A DNA stretch of 64,000 nt from Rhodosporidiobolus odoratus (GCA_034387635.1 JAOANU010000021.1:1-64000); one strand, 5' to 3'. Shown: positions 23,289-35,351, counted from the stretch's first letter. The notes: generated by a model from the sequence alone, not told the origin. A program made the numbers and translations.

Positions 23289-23677
23289 CTGCCAGGGTAG
23301 CATACTCGTGCTCGAGCGACAAAGTGTCGAGAATGATGTCGAAATCCGAAAGGTCAACTTCCGAGTCGCAGGATAATGAGCAATACAACTGCAATACGGT
23401 TACTATTCAACCAATTACAAACCAGCACGATAGCTGTTCTTCACCTCCCCGGCTCCCTTTAAACATTCTGGTAGCAGCATAGGTAAATCAGATGGTTGCT
23501 GCAAAGCTAGCTACAAGGTCACACGGGCACAGGAGGGAAGAAACAGCAAAAAAGAGAAACGACCCAGAAACATACAGAAACTCGAACCTTGAACCCATTC
23601 AAAGCGATCACACCGCTTTTCCCAGCTATCCCCCGCCCCTTGGACTCCTACAAGCGCCTTCCAAGATCCCGCCGAAC
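23289..23677. other. Intergenic spacer with possible 5' exon of the RBR gene
   Basis: The first 110 nt (to about 23395) on the minus strand carry an acidic, coding-like frame ending in an alternative reading of the RBR first exon. The remainder shows nothing but the 3' flank of the GMC gene. Confidence 0.35.
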
Positions 23678-26600
23678 CTAGGCGGTTTGGGCCTTGAGCA
23701 TTGCCGCGAACTTCTCCGCGACGGCCACGACGGCAGCTTGCTGCAAGTCGTGCAACAAGCAAGAGACATCTCGTCAGCTCCCTGCTTGGCTTGAAGTCTC
23801 AATGCTCCGTGTAATGGAGGTCGAGAGGAGAGAAGGAAAGGAATGGAAATTATGAGGCGGAACAAGAAAGAGAAAAACGCACCGGATGCCCAGAGACGGT
23901 GTCGGGGAATACGCTCGCATCGCACACCTTGAGGTTGGTCGTCCCATACACCAACAGAGAAGGGTCTACACAACCTCCCTTCTCCGGGGCGCCTGTTGCG
24001 CAAGACGATCAGCGTTTGGCTCGGGGACGCAGCGGGAGAGATGGGAGGTGGGGAGGAAGCGGCGGGCCAGAGAGAGGGGACGTACCAATCCTACAACTAC
24101 TCATAGGGTGATAAATCGTATCGCTCTTCTCCTTGACATGCTGCAACAACCTCTCGTCGCTCGCCTTGGCCCACTCGTCGAGGCTCATCGACGGCGCCGC
24201 GACCTCGAGGAGGTACTCTTTCAGTGGCGAGGTTTGCGAAAGTCGGCGGGCGAGGTGAAGGCCGGCGAGGATGACCTGTGCGAACAATCGTGTCCTCAAT
24301 CAACACCTCGCACAGGTAAGCGAGACAGGTGGGCAAGGCTTGAGCAACGCACCTTCTTATCCCTCTCGTCCTCGTAATACTTCGGGTCGATCAACGGTCC
24401 ATCCTTGAGGACGTCACCACTCTTGATCGTGACCGTACCGGACGAGAAGGCCTTGAGAACGATGGGGGCCAGGGTGAAGAAGTCTTGGGTCTGACCGGCG
24501 GGAGCAGCTTCGAGACCATGACTGCGGTTGTGGGGCGAGACAGAGCGGAGGAGTACAGGAAGGCGCGAGGACAAGCGGGCGGGGAGGCACGAGAAAGCAA
24601 AGCAAGGAGAAAAATCCGGGTTGAGAAGGTCAGCGAATCGTCTGCACCCTACGCTCACCTTGCTCAGATGGGGATGGGACAAGCACGTACTGCACGTAAT
24701 ACAACGGAGCATTGATGATCTCGAGATCGGCGCTCGTCTTTCCACTAGAATTGGTCGAGCCCTTCGCGACTACACCGTTCGCAGTTTCCGAGACGGAGCC
24801 GTCAAGGTCGACGGTGTCGCTGCGGAGGAAGGCGCCGGCTTCGGCGAGGTTGGAGGCGAGAGGACCCTTGCCAGTGGTGAGCCAGCGGGCGAGAGAAGGA
24901 ATCTGTCAACGCGTGGAAACTCGGTCAGCCTTGTCCAATAGTCGAGTCAAGGTAAGGGGAGGGGAAAGCGAGACCAGCGCACCGTCTTGACCGGGCTTTT
25001 CAGGAACTCCAAACTCGTTCCCTTCTTTGCCCTAAACGCGACTGTCGTCAAAACATGATCCTTGAGTCCCTCGCCCACCCCGTCAACCTGTACGACCTGC
25101 TTCACTCCCGCCTTGTCCAGCGTCTCCTTCCTACCGAGTCCGCTCGCGAGGAGAAGATGAGGAGTACCGAACGAGCCTTGCGCGACAATGACGTCTCGAC
25201 GGGCGCGGGCGACCCAGCGCTCTGGGTTGGGTTGGACAGAGGGGGACGAAGGGGTCAGGGCGAGCTCGACGCCTTCGACGCGCTTCTTGCCCTGACTGTC
25301 GACAGCAGCGGAAGAGAGAAGGAGGCGAGTGCAGGTCGTGCCGGTCAGGATGGAGAGGTTTTTGCGGTTGAAGACTTCGGGAGTGAGGTAGGCGGCGCTG
25401 GTCGAGCTGCGCTGGCCTGTGGACGAGATGGTGGCTTGGAAGCGAGTGATCTGGATGACGCTGAGGTTAGTCACGAGGAGCAAGGCTAGCTTGGAGGGAG
25501 GAGCGCACGCCGGAAGTATTCGTCTCGACGTTGATATCCGCGTTCTTAGGAAGGCCGCATTCGGGCTGCACGACCGCCGAACCGTAGACATTCAGCAAGA
25601 CTAGCTCAGATTCGAGGTATGAGAATAGAAGACGTACGCCAGCGTCGACGAACGCCTTCGTCAGGTCGTTGGTCGGAGGGTAGGAAGTGCACCACTCGCC
25701 CGATTTGCCGCGTTTCTGTGCAAGTAGATGCAGCCAGCTATCAGCACTACTGGCCTTCGCAAAAGGGTTGCCAGGGGGGGCGGGCGGCGGGCAAGGCGTT
25801 CAAACGCACCGTCTCGTCAATCTGGTGATCCGGGTGCGGCGTATACTTCTCGGCCCGCGCAAAGTACGGCTGCAGGTCTTTCCAGCTCCATCCGTCTGCG
25901 CCAAGCTTCTCCCACTGTCGATAGTCGTAGACGAGCGCAGGCACGTCGGGTTACGGCAGAATGCGACGCCGTAAACCGGGACGGGCGATGTCGACGGGGA
26001 GTTGGAGGAAGAGCGCGAGGAGGAAAATTCAGCGCAGGAAGACGTCGATACAGATCAAGATCCACATACGTGATCGTAGTCCTCTGGCGAGCAATGCTGG
26101 TAAACCTGGGCATTGATCGCAGAGCACCCTCCAAGCATCTTCCCGCGGGGTTGGTACAGCTCGCGGCCGTTGAGGTTTGCTTGAGGCACGGTCGAGTAGT
26201 TCCACTCGGCGGGAGTCCTGCGCAATAGATGAAGTGGAATGAGTGATCGAGCAGGGCAGAGATGGCAACCCGTTTGAAGGGCCGGTGAGCAGGAGCGGAC
26301 AAGGCGAGAAAAGTGGCGTACTTCCACAGGTTGCCCTGTTGCAGTGGGAAAAAGACAGTCGTCAGTTACGCTCTGACTAGAGCTGCGCCGGCAGATCGAG
26401 TGCCGCGTAAGGCCACTGTGAAGAGCTTGAACGGACCCATCCGGCCGGGATCTTGGAGAAGAGCTGCTTCTGGTCGCTTTCGCCCGCCTCGATGAGAAGG
26501 ACCGAGACAGAAGGGTCTTCAGTGAGCTGCATACGTCGAATCGGCTAGTCAGCAGCTATCGCCAGGGTCAGAGCAAAAGGGCAGAAAAACCCGACGTACG

Positions 26601-26913
26601 CGAGATGCGAGGACGCAGCCAGCAGTTCCACCTGCGATGACGATACCGCATAGTCAGCAGGGTTAGGCGAGCGACCCACTCATGCGAGTCTATCCACAGC
26701 TCATGGATGCGAAACGGTTTACGGACCCCCACAAATGACAAAGTCAAACTCTTTCCCTTTGACCCCCTCTGATCCTACCGGTGCACCCTTTCCCACCACG
26801 GCTGTTGGGTCATGCGGGTGAGCTTGATCGAGTTGTACTTTGTCGCAGAAGAGGTCGGGTTTAGAGAGACCTGCGAATTGAGGGTAGAGGGACGAGGGAC
26901 GGAGGAAGGCCAT
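23678..26913 (-). CDS. GMC-family FAD oxidoreductase (choline dehydrogenase/aryl-alcohol oxidase-like)
   Basis: Many small exons assemble a full GMC enzyme. The N-terminal FAD-binding turn is FDFVICGGGTAGCVLASR, split by an intron. The GMC signature region reads QPRGKMLGGCSAINAQVY. Middle segments are FARAEKYTPHPDHQ, TSAAYLTPEVFNRKNLSIL and RRDVIVAQGSFGTPHLLLAS (the second GMC signature). The C-terminus has YHPMSSCRIG, LKVCDASVFPDTVSGHP and QAAVVAVAEKFAAML, where the catalytic His pair is expected. Family members oxidise alcohols or choline and pass electrons to oxygen or another acceptor. The substrate cannot be told from sequence. The first exon (MAFLRPSSLYPQFAG) has no classical secretion signal, so a cytosolic or organellar enzyme is more likely than a secreted lignin oxidase. 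The start is the only ATG ahead of the FAD motif. Confidence 0.88.
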
Positions 26914-27932
26914 TCTTCCGAGTCGAGAGAGCAGGAGTGGAGGATGTGCGAGTTATCGGAGTAGAGATAGAGAGAGAGAGAGAGAGAAAGAGAGAGTCGA
27001 GAAATCCCAAAAGTGGGGCGACAGAAAAGGGAGAAACGGTCGACAGGGGCAAAGTTCCAGTTTGTCTTCTGCAGGACGCGTTTAGCTGACTCTAGGTTCA
27101 GCCGCGCAGACAGGAGCTCTCGACCTCTACTTCTGTGCTTGTGCACGTTGTGCGAAGGCCGAAAGCCGCAGCCTGCTGGACAGCGATGCGAGGAAACGCA
27201 GGCGAGGAAAAGGAGAAAATGAATGAAAAGAGTTCTTCTTCCCACGAGGAGAGCGGGCCCTCCAAGTGCATCGTTTGAGCCCAGGGGACCAGCTAGAGCA
27301 CACTTCAGGGAGTCTCTACGTCTTGGCCCCGCTGGGTAGTCCTCCTGGATCTTGTTCCCGCACGCGCCGCTCGACCGACTTGACCCCTGTTTAAGCAACT
27401 ACGGCTGAAGAGGGGAGGGCGGTGGACGCGTTACAAAGCGCCATGTAATGGTAGAAGGCGGGATCGAGGGTGTCTGTAGGGTGAGAGGCGAGATGTTGAG
27501 TGTAAACAAAGGTCGAAGGGGAGAAGACGAAAGAACAGTCGGCGTTCGACGGCGTTACATGGCGTGTCAAAGGGAGGGGCGGGTAGCAGGGCTGAGTAGC
27601 TGAGTAGCAGCAGCCTCGAATGCTGGAAAGAGTGACAACAGTTGAATTTGAATCTTGATGTGTTCTCCTGTTGTTGTCCCCATCTCACTCTCATTTCTGT
27701 TGACCAGCAGCTAGTCTACAACCTAGTCTGACACTCGTTTGACACCTCGAGCTAGACCCTGACCCCTGACCAGCGTCAGTCCCTCAGTCGCCAGTCGACT
27801 CTACAACACTCAACTCTCCTCCCTTCATCCAACTTGGGATCCTCAACTCGGCTAACCCCCCATCTATCCTTGTTTCCCTCCTTACCGCCCTCGTAGTAGC
27901 TTGGTACTACTCCAGCACTCCCTACGCGCACC
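26914..27932. other. Divergent promoter region
   Basis: About 1 kb between the GMC gene (minus) and the Ser-rich GPI protein gene (plus). It holds a (GA)n microsatellite close to the GMC start. The pyrimidine-rich stretch at 27780-27925 just ahead of the plus-strand start codon is typical of a core promoter or leader in these yeasts. The open frame at 26775-27398 on the minus strand overlaps the GMC first exon in another frame and is not supported. Confidence 0.45.
26967..26999 (+). repeat. (GA)n microsatellite
   Basis: A GA dinucleotide run, interrupted once, lies about 55-85 nt upstream of the GMC gene start codon (read as CT-rich on that gene's sense strand). Such CT tracts are common in fungal leaders. 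Confidence 0.85.
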
Positions 27933-29829
27933 ATGCGTACCACCGCCTTCACCACCGCACTCGTCGGGGTCGCTCTCACTGCCGCTCAGGGCGCAGCCGC
28001 TCAGGACACCAACTACCCTCAACCTGCTAATCAACAAGCATCCGGGGGCAGCAGCAGTCATCAGTGGACTCCCAGCGGCAGCGGGTCATCGGCGAGCGCG
28101 TCGGGTACGCTTCCCCCCTTCCGTTCTTCCCACGGCGAGAAGAACCGGTCCACAGGAGGTTCGGCGACCAGATGCCCAGTGCACCACCTTGAGATGCCAC
28201 TGTGTAGTCTCAGACACCTGCGCCCTGTCGAGAGGTTCAGCGGACGCGTGCGTGGAGGGAATTTTGCAACGTCTTGCCAAGGGGAAAAACGAGGCGAGAG
28301 CTCATTTTCAGCAGGACGTCACGGCGAGAAAGCCTAGTACCAGCGGTTGTAGGGTTGGGGAGGCGCTGACGGGTGTCAACAGTCGCTCCAGGGAGCGTCG
28401 GGCTAGCCTAGTCTTTGGGACCGTCTTCATTTCTCGGCGGAAAAGGCGATCCGGCTTAGCCTTTAACCCTTTCAACAGCCCGCACCTCTTGGTGCCTTGT
28501 GACACATGCTGACTTTCTTTGCCCTTTGCAGCAACTGGGTCCGCAGGTGCCGCTGTGTCAACGTCTTCCGGCTCTTCCGCCAACCCTTTGATCCCCGCGA
28601 GCCAAATCTCCCCGAAGTGCTCGTCCTTCCTCTCCTCGCTCAACAGCGACACCGCCCTCTCGTCCTGCACCACCCCGCTCCTCTCCGCCCTGTCGTCCTT
28701 CATGCCCTCTTCCTCCCTCACCTCGTGGACCCAATCCACCCAAGACGTCTCGTCCGCCCTCTCCTCGCTCTGCTCCGAGTCGACCTCGTCCGCCTGCTCC
28801 GACTCGGCAATCCGCACCACCCTGTCCGCCTTCTCGGGCAACTGCACCGCCGAGTTGACCGCCCGTCAAGAAGCCGTCATGGGCATCTACGACTCGCTCT
28901 ACATCCTGCAGCCGCTCCGATCGGCCGTCTGCTCGACAGATGCGGCCGGTGGTTGGTGTATCACCGACATTGTTGCGGGTAGGATGCCCGCGGGCAGTCT
29001 CGGCGCGAACGCTACGGCGGTCGATTCGGCCGTCCTCAATTCCGCCACTGCGGCAGCGACAGCGGTCGCTACTGGCGCGATGAACACCCCGGCAACGAAC
29101 TCGACGGCTCCTGCTTCCTCATCGTCAAACTCGACCACCTCGTACAACTCGACCTCGAAGCTTTCCTCCTACGCCGCCGCCTCTTCCTCTGAACCGGTTG
29201 ACCTCAAGGTTCCCGCCCCTCAGGCGCTGTACATCCAGATGTCGAGTGCGGTCAAGAGGCTGCTGAGGAGGCAACAGTCGAGTTGGGCTGGAGAGTCGGG
29301 TTCGGAATCTGGGTCATCGGGATGGGGCGGATCTTCCTCGCACGTCGCTTCGTCCGGCTGGGGCTCTGCCTCTGGCGCGTCTCCCTCGGCGTCGATGATG
29401 GATGGTAACTCTACCGCCTCTGCGCCAGAGAAACCCGAAGACGACTCGACCGCCTTCCACAACTACACTATGCCGTCGGCCCTCCCCTCCTCCTCCGTCT
29501 GGTCAACCTCGTCCCTTCCCTTCCTCCTCCTTTCCCCCAACCTGACGTCATCGGTCCTCTGCTCCTCCTGCACGAAATCCATCCTAGCCACCTACATCGC
29601 CTGGGAGGGTCGTCAACCCTATGCCTTGGGATTGTCCAACTCGCCCATGTTGGGAGGTCAGGCCGGGTTGTGGACTGGGATTGGGGAGAAGTGTGGAAGT
29701 GGGTTTTTGGAGGCTACTAGTAAACAGGCGGGGCAGGAGAACCTGACGGGGGCGGCGGTTGGTGGGGTGAGGGTAGGAAGTGGAGCCATGGTGATGCTCC
29801 TTGTCGTGGTTGGGGCGATGTTTGCCTGA
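27933..29829 (+). CDS. Secreted Ser/Thr-rich protein with probable GPI anchor
   Basis: Two exons (27933-28104 and 28532-29829) join in frame to 489 residues. The start MRTTAFTTALVGVALTAAQG is a clear signal peptide with likely cleavage after AAAQ. A Cys-containing globular part follows (CSSFLSSLNSDTALSSCTTP, ALSSLCSESTSSACSD, GNCTAELTARQEAVMGIYDS, SAVCSTDAAGGWCITDI). This resembles the Cys-rich domain in many basidiomycete surface proteins annotated as DUF7729 or proteophosphoglycan-like. The rest is Ser/Thr/Asn-rich with many N-glycosylation sites. The C-terminus (GSGAMVMLLVVVGAMFA) is a short hydrophobic tail preceded by small residues, as for GPI attachment. The protein is inferred to sit at the plasma membrane or cell wall. 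The 427-nt intron is long for this genome. Confidence 0.82.
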
Positions 29830-30867
29830 GGTCGTCCAGTGTGGATCTGTGTGTGGCTGTGTGGTTTTCGAGACTCCCTTTGATACCCTTTGTGATACCC
29901 TCGTTTTCTATTCGCACGACTTCCTTCGCCTCGTTCCATACTTACGTATTTCGCCTTTCCTTCGTACTCTCTTCGTGTTCCTAGTCTAGTTCCCCTCCCC
30001 TCCTCCCTTTCTCTTCCCCCCCTGCCCCCTTCTCCTCCTCTTCTTGGCATTTAGCGCGCTCGAAGCGCAGCTTTTCTTCTTCCTCGCCGTTTCTTTTTCC
30101 TTCTTCTCGTTCTTGGCCTAGTTATTTCTGCACTTCTCTAGCTACGCGAAGTAACCCCTTGCACTGAACCGTACGATACCCTCGTGCTGCCTGTTACGGG
30201 TCGCCCGCAGCCAATCGAGCGGCATCGGAAGCTTAAGGAAAAAGAACGACAGACAGAGGGACGCGCACAGCCCGCGGACGAGCAAGCCGGCGAGCAGTAA
30301 AGCACTGAGCAGTGCGGCAAGTGGCTTACTACTGGCCAGAGCACGAAGTTGGTGTCGCAGGAGGGAGGGGAAAACAAGAGATGAACTCTGTCATGGGGGC
30401 AAAATCGGGTCAGACGAGGCCTTGCTTACCCGTGCGGGCTTGTATCGATCGTTCTCCTAGTCCGAGGAAGAAGGCGACAGTCTGTAGGTTGCCGGGTGTG
30501 GAGGTACGGGCCGACCAAGGAGAAAAGGGATGCTTCAGGATCCCTGGGAACGCAGGACGACCCATTGCCAAGGCGGATTCACCGGCTACCCGACCTTGTG
30601 GCTACTGTCCGCTGCCCGTCGCCAGGAGGGCATGACTCCGAGAAGCCGAAGAGCAATGTAGCAAGTCCGCCATGTTATGACCTTCTCAAGTTCGCGTTGA
30701 ATGGTAATGGTGCCTATGCATCTGCTGGTGCTCTGCACGCCCTCCTAGACGAGTCATACGACTCACGGGCAAAGATCATTCCGACTTCCAGGCCACCGGC
30801 TTACACTCGTCGACAAGCTGGACATACTACGCCCTCGGTTTGTGCGACTAAACCCGAGTCTCAAGCT
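29830..30867. other. Intergenic region, no gene supported
   Basis: It begins with the pyrimidine-rich 3' flank of the GPI-protein gene (29880-30130). From 30160 to 30860 there are moderate open frames on the plus strand (30312-30635, 30496-31137), but they have no motif, no domain-like composition and overlap the decayed MYND gene. I see nothing else. Confidence 0.4.
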
Positions 30868-31865
30868 TCAAGGGAGTTCTGCAGGTCCCGAACCCGCGCA
30901 GTCTCCGCAAGCATAGCTTCCCAAGTCATCACCGGGAGCCAATATCCCCAGATAGTACCCGAGATCCAGCGCGCGTCTTACCCTCCTTGCCGTCCCAACC
31001 CCAGCCTCGACCGCCCCCGTCTCGTCGACATGCTTCTTGAGTGCCTTGTAGGCGTGGATAAGACTCCTCATCTCCGAAGAGCCGTCTCCGTGAGAATCGC
31101 GTCAAGGGGGACAGACGGACGCACTCGTACCAGCTGATCCAAGGCGAAGACAGCCAAGGTTTTGTGGCGCAAATCGCTCAACCAAGGCGCAGTACCGTCC
31201 GTCCCGAACGGAGGGATCGTGATCCGATTCGATCCAGAGGTCGTAATCGAATCGTGAGAGAAGTTCAAACGCGTGGGGGTGTTGGCCCGGTTCGACCGCG
31301 ACGGCTGCTGCGGTTTGCTGCTCGGCAGAGCCTGACATGGCCGAGCAGCTCGATCGTTGCAGGCTGAGCGCCTTCGATAAAGGCGTCGATGAGAGCCTGT
31401 GTGTTATCAAGGCATGGCTGAGTCCTCAGAAAAGGGGACGGACTGCCAAGATGAAACAGTATAACGTACCGCACATTCCTGATCGGTGATAGGTTTGCTA
31501 AACCTATCCTTCAACAATCCCAACTCACCGTCTCCTTCCCACTTGACGCACTTGAGGTTCATGTTCTCCTTGGCCTGTTTCGCCTCCTCTTCCGAAAGTA
31601 GCGGTACGAGAAAGGATGAACTCACCGCTCCACAAACGCGCTCATGGGCGAATCAGATCTGCACACTCCAGCCCACTCAACGTCAGTCTCGCTCCTGTTC
31701 CCGATTAGGTCCGGGAAACTTAGGAAAAAGGCACACACCAACTTCTGAGGTTTCTTCGAGCAGAAGGAAATGTCGGTCCCGGCTTCTTGACACGCAGAAC
31801 AGCGGTCTTTGGTCTCTTTTGCCGCAAACGCAGCAGAATCCAACATCGGGCTCTGAGCTGCTCAT
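30868..31865 (-). pseudogene. Decayed MYND-type zinc-finger gene
   Basis: From the ATG at 31865 the frame gives GFCCVCGK, the start of a MYND finger, and then shifts by one base. The rest of the finger is in another frame: ETKDRCSACQEAGTDISFCS and KKPQKLV, the usual CxxC, FCS and QKLVW pattern. Downstream pieces in different frames look like the conserved part of fungal MYND proteins: PLLSEEEAKQAKENMN, FELLSRFDYDLWIESDHD, TLAVFALDQLVRVRPSVPLD and MRSLIHAYKALKKHVDETG. At least two frame changes (near 31815 in an A-run, and near 31072) have no splice signals to explain them. MYND proteins are numerous and variable in these yeasts, so loss of one copy is unsurprising. Sequencing error in the A-run is an alternative for the first shift only. 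Confidence 0.6.
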
Positions 31866-32372
31866 GCTGGCTGGCTGGTCGGACCTCGACAGAGAGAGGA
31901 GGAGGAAGGACGGCGAAGCTTGAGAATATGTCGAGACGTGGATTAGCTAGAAGCGACTGGCTGTCGATGGACGCCGAAGATAGACCGCGTCAACTAGAGT
32001 CAAGGGAGTCAGTGAAAGAGACACAGCACGAAAGAGCTCCTGTGCTTATCATCCGGAGCGGACTCCGGCGCCCCTAGCAGCTTGACGTGACGAAGTCTGT
32101 GCAGCTGAAACCGATGTAACTACTAGCTCAGGGAAGCCACGGCGGAAAGAAGTAGGTAGTCAACATTCACAGGCATTCAAGCTTCAAGCGAAAAGAAGAT
32201 ACTCGGACAGGACAAAACGCGGGAATGAGCGGCGCGAGGAAAACGGCGAGGGAGGGAGGCAATGTAGTGATGGCAACAGAGTGCGACTGCAGGCAACAGG
32301 GTCGAGAAAGTGCGGGCGGAACGGGGCATTGCGACTTTTGAGAGAGAAGTGGAAGATGGCGAGAAAGAGTCC
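31866..32372. other. Intergenic spacer, no gene seen
   Basis: It lies between the decayed MYND gene and the 3' end of sorting nexin 3, both on the minus strand. It has short open frames only. Confidence 0.45.
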
Positions 32373-33472
32373 TCAGTCTGCGCGTGACAAGGGTTAGAAA
32401 ACTGTGATCGAGATGTCTATGAGGAGATGACGTACAGTTCGCCGCGCTCCAGCTCGGATCTTGCAAGAAGGCGCATAGCACCTTGGAGCCGGTCTGCAAG
32501 TAAAGGAATAGGACCACATCATTAGCGTTCCAAACAACGTATACGTCGATTCGCTCGATATGGCGCAAGGCCGTCAAAGAATGAGACAGAAGCAGTGTAT
32601 TGACAACGCACCTGCAGTAGCGGATGACCAGCGACGATCTGAATGAAGCGTTCGAGCGCTTCGCGGCGATGCTCAATCACCTCGTCGGAGAACCTGCGTC
32701 GAAGTAAGTCATTCAGTGGCCGGCCAAACATATCGTGGTCATCGAGCTCGAGACGAGGGAGAACTCGAAGCGCACCTCGAGCTGAACACCTTGCCCGGCA
32801 ATGGTGGGATGTTGACCCTCTGACTTTCCCGTTCGAGGATGTCGCGGAACGCTTCAAAGTCGGAATATCGCCGGCGTACCGAGGAGTAACGGACGCGGAA
32901 GGCGGGAATGTTGGTCTTTGTGTTCGAGAAGGGCGTGCCGGGAAAAGGGCAGGGTTAGCATGGGGTTGAAGGGAGACGAGGATGGGAGCGCACTCGGCAG
33001 ACAATCTCGTAATCTGTATACATCTTGCGACCGAACTCTGTGATCCCAGGTGGGTGGTTTCCAAGTCAATCGCTGGGGACGGAGAAGTAGAGAAAAACCG
33101 CTTACCCTGGGTTCTCGGATCCCTCACTTCAATCTCGAGCGTGTTCTCCGGTGCCGAGTACATCTCCTCGAGCGTCTGCCCCCTCGGTTCCCCCTGCCCC
33201 TGCCCCTGCCCTTGCACCTTTCCCCCCTGAGCCGCCTGCTGCTCTGCCGAGTTTCCCCTGATCCTGCTTGCCCGATTCGGTGAGTAGGCTCCTCCGCCGA
33301 ACGACTCGTTCATGGCGGAGCGAGGCTGGTCTGTGACGTAGGGTGAGGAGCCGGAGGGGGAGTGAAGCGAGGTTGAGGGGAAGGCGAAGGAGGAGGGAAG
33401 AGGGACGCGGGCGAAGGGGGAGTGGCCGGTCGAGGGCGCGACGAGACCGGGGGCTGTTGGAGTGTCGGCCAT
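32373..33472 (-). CDS. SNX3: Sorting nexin 3 (PX-domain protein)
   Basis: After a Ser/Pro/Gly/Gln-rich N-terminus, the PX domain is read across several exons: [12 protein letters not shown], then [82 protein letters not shown], and finally [15 protein letters not shown]. The RRYSDF and PPLPGK motifs are the phosphatidylinositol 3-phosphate pocket. The order and short C-terminus match SNX3/Grd19, which works with retromer on early endosomes to recycle membrane proteins. The last two residues come from a tiny terminal exon after a GTACGT intron, with stop at 32373. The N-terminal extension of about 100 residues is longer than in yeast Grd19. The Gly/Gln run (QGQGQGQGE) is low complexity. Confidence 0.9.
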
Positions 33473-34113
33473 GGTGAACAGGGGTTCGAGGTTGGTAGGC
33501 TAGACTAGATGAGGTGAGGTGCTTGGTTGTAGACGGCAGGCGGGTCTATGAAACAGGAGGGAAACAGTCAGCTCGCGGTCTGGACGGGATGCAATGCTCA
33601 GCTGAGTTCAAGGCCCGCCTGTCCAGACAGTCATGCAGTCCCAGGCTGTGTGCTTGAGCTGGCTGCCGATTGTCGTGTTGGACCCCCACCCAGAGTTGAC
33701 AACCTCGCGGCAAGGTGTCGAGGATTACTGTGACTGTGGGTTGCTGTGTAGCTTACGGTGAGTGTTGTTGAGCTGTTGATGCTATAGCCGAAGTCCGTTG
33801 TCGGTTGAACCGAGATGAGGGTCGAATCGTCCCCATCTTGACTTGGGTTCATCTCTCTCTATTGCTGCTTGTTACCCTTGCACAACTGCTCAGACGCTGC
33901 TTGAATCGCCTAGCTCATTGCCGCACAGCCAGCGAGCTAGACACCTGACGACCGTGCTGCCTCGTTCAATTTGTGGGGCACTCACCCAGTCTCATCCCTC
34001 CGAACCACACAGGACTGTACTAGCTACAGAGCCTCTTTCTCTTACATCCTCCTGACTACACCGCCCCCCTCTTACCCTCCCCCCACCTCAACTCACCAGT
34101 CCGTCCAGCCACC
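33473..34113. other. Divergent promoter region
   Basis: Shared upstream region of sorting nexin 3 (minus) and the intact orphan-family gene (plus). A pyrimidine-rich stretch at 34040-34110 directly precedes the plus-strand start codon. No coding sequence is supported. Confidence 0.45.
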
Positions 34114-35007
34114 ATGGGAAACTGGCAGAGCGGTCTCCTCCACCTCACTTACTCGTCCCCTCTCCATGACCCCGTCACCCACAAGCTCAAAGTCGAACGC
34201 GACAACTTCATCACCTGGCGGGGAATCTCGAGTGCCGTCCAAGACACGTTTCGCGTCGACGACTCGCAGGCGTTCTACCTTCAGTTTTTCCTCGCCGGAC
34301 AACTGACCACCGTGTCGAATCAAGACGAGATGCACCTGCTGCTCGAAGCCGTCGACTTTCGGTGGCACAAGGAGCAGAGGGAATCGCTCTGGGTCGAGGT
34401 GGTCCCCGGACTAGCAGGAAAGAACGCAACTGCAACCGCCGGCGCGGGTACAAAGTCGTCGCCACGCTCAAAGGAGAGTGCCGACCTCCTCCTCGACATC
34501 AAGGTGGGCGCGCATCCTTACTACCACGTCATCTCGTTCCCCGCCGCCGCCCCTCCCTCGTTGCACGACTTTCTACAGCAAGCTCGCAGCGCCATGGGTG
34601 TGCCCGACACGGCTGCTCTCTCCGAGCTCTACCTCGTCGAAACGAGGGATGGAGGGTTGGTAAGGATTGCAAACGAGGCGAATTGGATCCGGGTTGGGTG
34701 GCCGAGAGCGACCAAGGTGTTCAAGGAAGGTCGGGCCGAGGGGGACTGGCAGGCAGCGACGTTCCAGCTCGGCGCTTCCAGGTACGTCAATACTCTGCTC
34801 TGACGTGTGTCGTGACGGTAGCGTGGCCTGACTCGTCTGTCTTGTAGCCTTCCAACCTACACTTCTTCCTCTTCTTCTTCTCTCGCACCTCCCACCTCAA
34901 CCCCCGTCCCCGGTTCGTCTCGCTCCACCGAAGTACTGTTTGACCATGATCCGCTTGAGACTGCAGAATCTGTGACGGAAGACGAACCACTGCTTGATCG
35001 GAAGTGA
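34114..35007 (+). CDS. Orphan-family gene, intact copy (copy D)
   Basis: Two exons (34114-34781 and 34848-35007) join in frame to 275 residues. The N-terminal half has the family core TWRGISSAVQDTFRVDD. The C-terminal half has the conserved block LLDIKVGAHPYYHVISFP, LSELYLVETRDGG, NWIRVGWPRATKVFKEG and GDWQAATFQLGAS. The last exon is a Ser/Pro-rich tail ending in an acidic DEPLLDRK. There is no signal peptide or membrane segment, so it is probably soluble. I recognise no known domain. The two halves look like two small alpha/beta modules, but this is only an impression. It shares its domain order and the phase-2 intron after the conserved block with copy A at 18321-19085. It is the only member in the window without stops. 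Confidence 0.75.
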
Positions 35008-35351
35008 AGCTGAGAAGGGGATGCGGAGGCGGCCGGAGGGGATCGGCAAAGTCTATCACCGGAGGAATTTTCAGGTGGCAAGACGCCGTAAGTAATACAT
35101 CAGTTCGCGTAGGTGTATCGCTATATAGGCATCATCAGAAGGACGATCGAGGGAAGTGAAGGGGAAACGGTTCATTGGGAGACAAAGCAGCTTTGCCCGG
35201 CGTTGTTTTCGCTGCGCGCGGGGCTGACGGCTAGAGACGGGTGCTCTCCACCTGCTGGCTATAGCATGGCCCGATCAGTGTGCTTCCTCGTCGCCGTCGC
35301 TGGCGTGATGTCTTGATCTTGTTTGCGTCGTCTTTGCATCATGACTTCACT
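35008..35351. other. Intergenic spacer (EXO5 promoter)
   Basis: Between two plus-strand genes. I see no motif or coding sequence apart from the in-frame extension upstream of the EXO5 start codon, which has no better support than the chosen ATG. Confidence 0.4.

Noticed and set aside
4261..26913. P450, APSES regulator and GMC oxidoreductase as a secondary-metabolite cluster
   Set aside because: No backbone synthase, transporter or other tailoring enzyme is present, and housekeeping genes (MIT protein, RBR ligase) lie between them.
30312..31137. Two plus-strand frames as genes
   Set aside because: They are motif-free and partly antisense to the decayed MYND gene, which has recognisable zinc-finger sequence.
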